From Prevotellaceae bacterium (lineage in GTDB: Bacteria > Bacteroidota > Bacteroidia > Bacteroidales > Bacteroidaceae), in the NCBI GenBank assembly GCA_022508665.1, contig JAFLUT010000003.1, forward strand, positions 1 through 64,000: 64,000 bases of DNA, read 5' to 3'. Under the pieces are notes generated by a model that made no database searches, had not been told where the DNA came from, and saw only the letters and a program-made list of their open reading frames with translations. Below, piece by piece: positions 60,842 through 64,000 of this stretch; the stretch's first letter is position 1, and each line of letters starts with the position of its first letter. The position numbers and the translations under genes are program-made.

Positions 60842-63800
60842 TTAGTCATCACTAAATCCATATAGGGATGCAATGATTTTATCTATTTCTTTTGACAAAT
60901 TTTGGAATTGCTCTTCATCATCCCGTACCGCCATCATTTTGTCGGCATATTCATTCAGCACTGGTGGCAGTTCTTTCGGGACAGGTATCTGACGGAAGTT
61001 ATCCCAAATCAGTTGCGCCCCATGCTGAATACGAGGGCAGAACTCGGTGATAAGCCACCAGCCTATTCGGGAACAAAGTAGGGCTAATAGGGCTTTGTCT
61101 GGAACGGATATAAAGTACATTGAGTTATTGCAGAATGTTGATGAATCGTCATAGACAAAACACGACTTTGTTTGAAATACTTGATAAAATAATTTGTGTT
61201 CTGCAAATTTGTCATAATATGCACATGCACGCAACTCCCACCAATAATCCCCCTTGTCTGTTCGTGTTTTGGCTTCTTCACGGAATTGCTCTAACCATGC
61301 AGCAATAGCAGGGTATTTGTCGTTGAACCAAATCCATGCTTCATCTTCCGTCGGAACTGCATATTTCGTTGTGTCTACGCCCATGTGCTGTATTGTAAAT
61401 CCTTTGGGAATAAATACTAAATAAGAACATGGAACGGCTTTACCATAAGCAACAAGTCCTCTCCCTTGCAAAAATGGACGTAATAGATCTTTTGAATGAA
61501 TATCTTGAGTAATTAGTTCTTTGGCTTTGTCTATATCTATGTTAAAAGCCTTTGATAAACCTGTAAGAATGCCACGATAAGACTCCCCACCAACATACTC
61601 TCCTAAAGTAATCATCTGAGTTTTATACCTTTTGACAGCATTAAAGTTATGAAGACTGGATATAACCCAAATTTCATCACTCATTTTTGTAGTATCAAAC
61701 TCTTCCTTTTCTTCTTCCACATTTTCAGAAAGCATTTCTGGGTTTACCTTTTCAAGTGTGGATATAAATAACCTGCCGTCCTGCTTTTCTTTCTTCATTC
61801 GGATAATGCAGGTGTATGTAGTTGCATCTTCAAAGATTTGATTATCACCAAAATCTACTAAATGGGTTAGATTCTGTTGCAAAAAGAGTTCACGAAGCGG
61901 TCGCCCATACATCACTTTCTCCCACTTGTTTGGTATAATATATGACAAATATCCTCCTTGGCGAAGCAGGTGTAAACCTCTTTCAACGAATAACGCATAT
62001 ATATCGCCTCTTGGTTCTAATGTTTTATAGGTCTTATGTACACCCTGTCCTTCTTTTTCAATTCTGTGCATCTTACCATATACCGAAACCTCTGTTTTCA
62101 ATTTCTCCAAACTTATGTAGGGAGGGTTGCCTATTATAACATCAAAACCTCCAAACGTTCCATCTTCATTCAAGACTTCTGGAAATTCTATCATCCATTC
62201 CAATGAATGTGGAAGAACTTTTTGTGTATTGGTTTCTTTTGTGTTGTCACCAAAAAGGTCTTTCATTATTGGAGGTGATAGTTTTTGTTTAATGTCTGTT
62301 ATATCTTGAAACAAGCGATTTCTTGTGGCTTTGGAAAGACAGTTCTTATATTCACGAACATTCTGCTTATACTCTCTAACAAGTTCTTGTATTCCGTCTT
62401 GGTTTCCTGCATTTTTGTTAATCCTATGCCCTATGCTTACAGGATGAGTAGAGGCAAGCGAGTTTCCACATTTTATGTTAATGTCTATATTAGGCAGTGT
62501 CTGCAATAGGCGTTCACCTTTATCATTTTTATAGTAATAGGCATTCTTCAATAGTTCAATCCATAGGCGTAAACGACAAACATCCACACTCTTAGGATTT
62601 AAATCTACACCGAAAAGACAATTTTCTATAATGGTACGCTTCTCTTCAAACAGTGTCTCCTGTATTCTTTGGCTTGACGGATTGGAAGGGTCGTATCTGA
62701 AAATCTCATCATCTTCATCTGAAATGACTAACTCGTCATATTCCACTTTGATGTCGTATTCATTGATGCGTTTGGGTAGTGCTTGATGGTCTTGCAACAC
62801 ACCCAACTCTCTTTTTATGGCAATCATTTCATTCAGTGCTGATACCAAAAAATGACCGCTACCGACAGCAGGGTCGCATATACGCAAGGAATTTATAATC
62901 TCATTGGCTTCTGTCCTTACCTCTCGCTTTCCATATTCAATCGCCTCTTTCAAGTCTTCAAAATCCTCACATTTCCAGCCTTTTACGTTGTTGAACTTGT
63001 CTATAATTGCTCGGCGGAGTGTCTTATTGCAAATGTACTCCGTTATATATCCGGGCGTAAAAAACGAACCATCTTTATATCCATTGATTTTCTCAAATAT
63101 CAAGCCTAACACCGAAGCGTTGATAAGTTTATCGCTGTCTGTTCTGACAGTTTCCTGTGCTTGACTTTGTTCTGTACCAAAGTCGTATGCGTCAAGGAAT
63201 GAAAACAAATAGTCAAGCGTTGATTTCTTCCCTGTAACCTTTTTCCCTTTGCCGTCTTTCAATACTGTTTTTGTATAGACATCCATTTCCCCCATACGAA
63301 TGCCGCTAATGGGAAAAAAAGTTTCCTCAATCTTTGCCAATTCAAACAGCGAACTATTAAGGTATGGAACATCGGGAAACTGGCGTTTCATATCGTCCGT
63401 GCGTTCATCAACAGGTTTAGCCATTACTTGCATAAACAATGCGTGAAGCACATCATAATCTTGAATATGAGCCGTGTCTAAAAACTTAACATCTCGACCT
63501 TTATTGAAACTAACAAGTTGAGACTCCAATAGTTTCAAGAACAAAACACGATTTATCCACGTCAGCACCAATCCCAAAGCCGCTTCAAACTGTTCTTCCT
63601 CGTTGGTTATAGACGAATACCCTTCTAAGTTTTCATAAGCCTGTTCTGCCAAAGAAAAACTTTGCTTGCCTTTCTTTAATCGTTTGATTTTATGTACACC
63701 TTTGTCAATGTCTTCTTCAACGCCCATAATGTAAAGCAGTTCGCTGTAGAAGTGCTTGTTCAGGGTGTTGTGGTCGGAAGTGAACGGGAGTTTTAGCAGA

Positions 63801-64000
63801 TGTGTTGGGGAAAACATTTTGTAAACAGCAACAAATGGCTTGCGTGTTACCACATCTTCTTTCTTTATATCTCGTTCAAATGCCCTTAAGTCAATATACA
63901 CAAACTGCAACAGATGTTCCAATCGTTCTACTTCTGGTTTGATAATCGTATTGTAGATATAATCCGTATTGTTGTCGCCAGTGTCAGCATCAAGCACCAT
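60842..64000 (-). CDS. Type IIG-like (Eco57I-family) restriction-modification enzyme; 5' end beyond window
   Basis: RICDPAVGSGHFLVSALNEM (motif I), VIIGNPPYISLEKL (motif IV), YIIPNKW; ORF is open at the right edge. Confidence 0.85.
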   Translation of the reverse strand: MVLDADTGDNNTDYIYNTIIKPEVERLEHLLQFVYIDLRAFERDIKKEDVVTRKPFVAVYKMFSPTHLLKLPFTSDHNTLNKHFYSELLYIMGVEEDIDKGVHKIKRLKKGKQSFSLAEQAYENLEGYSSITNEEEQFEAALGLVLTWINRVLFLKLLESQLVSFNKGRDVKFLDTAHIQDYDVLHALFMQVMAKPVDERTDDMKRQFPDVPYLNSSLFELAKIEETFFPISGIRMGEMDVYTKTVLKDGKGKKVTGKKSTLDYLFSFLDAYDFGTEQSQAQETVRTDSDKLINASVLGLIFEKINGYKDGSFFTPGYITEYICNKTLRRAIIDKFNNVKGWKCEDFEDLKEAIEYGKREVRTEANEIINSLRICDPAVGSGHFLVSALNEMIAIKRELGVLQDHQALPKRINEYDIKVEYDELVISDEDDEIFRYDPSNPSSQRIQETLFEEKRTIIENCLFGVDLNPKSVDVCRLRLWIELLKNAYYYKNDKGERLLQTLPNIDINIKCGNSLASTHPVSIGHRINKNAGNQDGIQELVREYKQNVREYKNCLSKATRNRLFQDITDIKQKLSPPIMKDLFGDNTKETNTQKVLPHSLEWMIEFPEVLNEDGTFGGFDVIIGNPPYISLEKLKTEVSVYGKMHRIEKEGQGVHKTYKTLEPRGDIYALFVERGLHLLRQGGYLSYIIPNKWEKVMYGRPLRELFLQQNLTHLVDFGDNQIFEDATTYTCIIRMKKEKQDGRLFISTLEKVNPEMLSENVEEEKEEFDTTKMSDEIWVISSLHNFNAVKRYKTQMITLGEYVGGESYRGILTGLSKAFNIDIDKAKELITQDIHSKDLLRPFLQGRGLVAYGKAVPCSYLVFIPKGFTIQHMGVDTTKYAVPTEDEAWIWFNDKYPAIAAWLEQFREEAKTRTDKGDYWWELRACAYYDKFAEHKLFYQVFQTKSCFVYDDSSTFCNNSMYFISVPDKALLALLCSRIGWWLITEFCPRIQHGAQLIWDNFRQIPVPKELPPVLNEYADKMMAVRDDEEQFQNLSKEIDKIIASLYGFSDD

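Overview
The window looks like a Bacteroidales chromosome, probably Prevotellaceae-like. That is an inference from TAnnTTTG-type -7 promoters, a PorQ-like protein, a T9SS-like C-terminus and the gene families present. Most of it is core metabolism: uxaB-like, trmD, guaA, methylmalonyl-CoA mutase mutA/mutB with a distant meaB, malQ, nadD, hisH-hisA-hisF-hisIE, ftsE-like, lysC, lysA, grpE-dnaJ, cmk, ispH, pfkA, menA-like and argS, plus one tRNA-His(GTG). Accessory content is concentrated in several places. (1) A same-strand cluster at the right edge (57.1-64.0 kb): a type IIG-like restriction-modification enzyme (cut by the window edge), an ABC-type AAA ATPase, a DUF4435/TOPRIM-like protein and an AlbA_2/Schlafen-like regulator with a 12-bp in-frame microsatellite. 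The ATPase + DUF4435 pair resembles the PARIS (AriA/AriB) anti-phage architecture. (2) An island between lysA and grpE (33.5-43.2 kb): HU-like protein, ORFan, single-chain nuclease-methylase-TRD protein, a divergent pair of unknown genes, and a VirE-N/primase-like protein behind a promoter that runs directly into a terminator-like hairpin. (3) An orphan C5 cytosine methyltransferase at the end of a translationally coupled transporter operon next to tRNA-His. Several dispersed palindromic elements are also present: two ~140-bp MITE-like palindromes, a family of at least six GTTGCAGTTGTTGCAGTT motifs (one inside a CDS), and a hairpin repeat at 1 and 22 kb. All functional names come from reading motifs and family resemblance; no database search was run.
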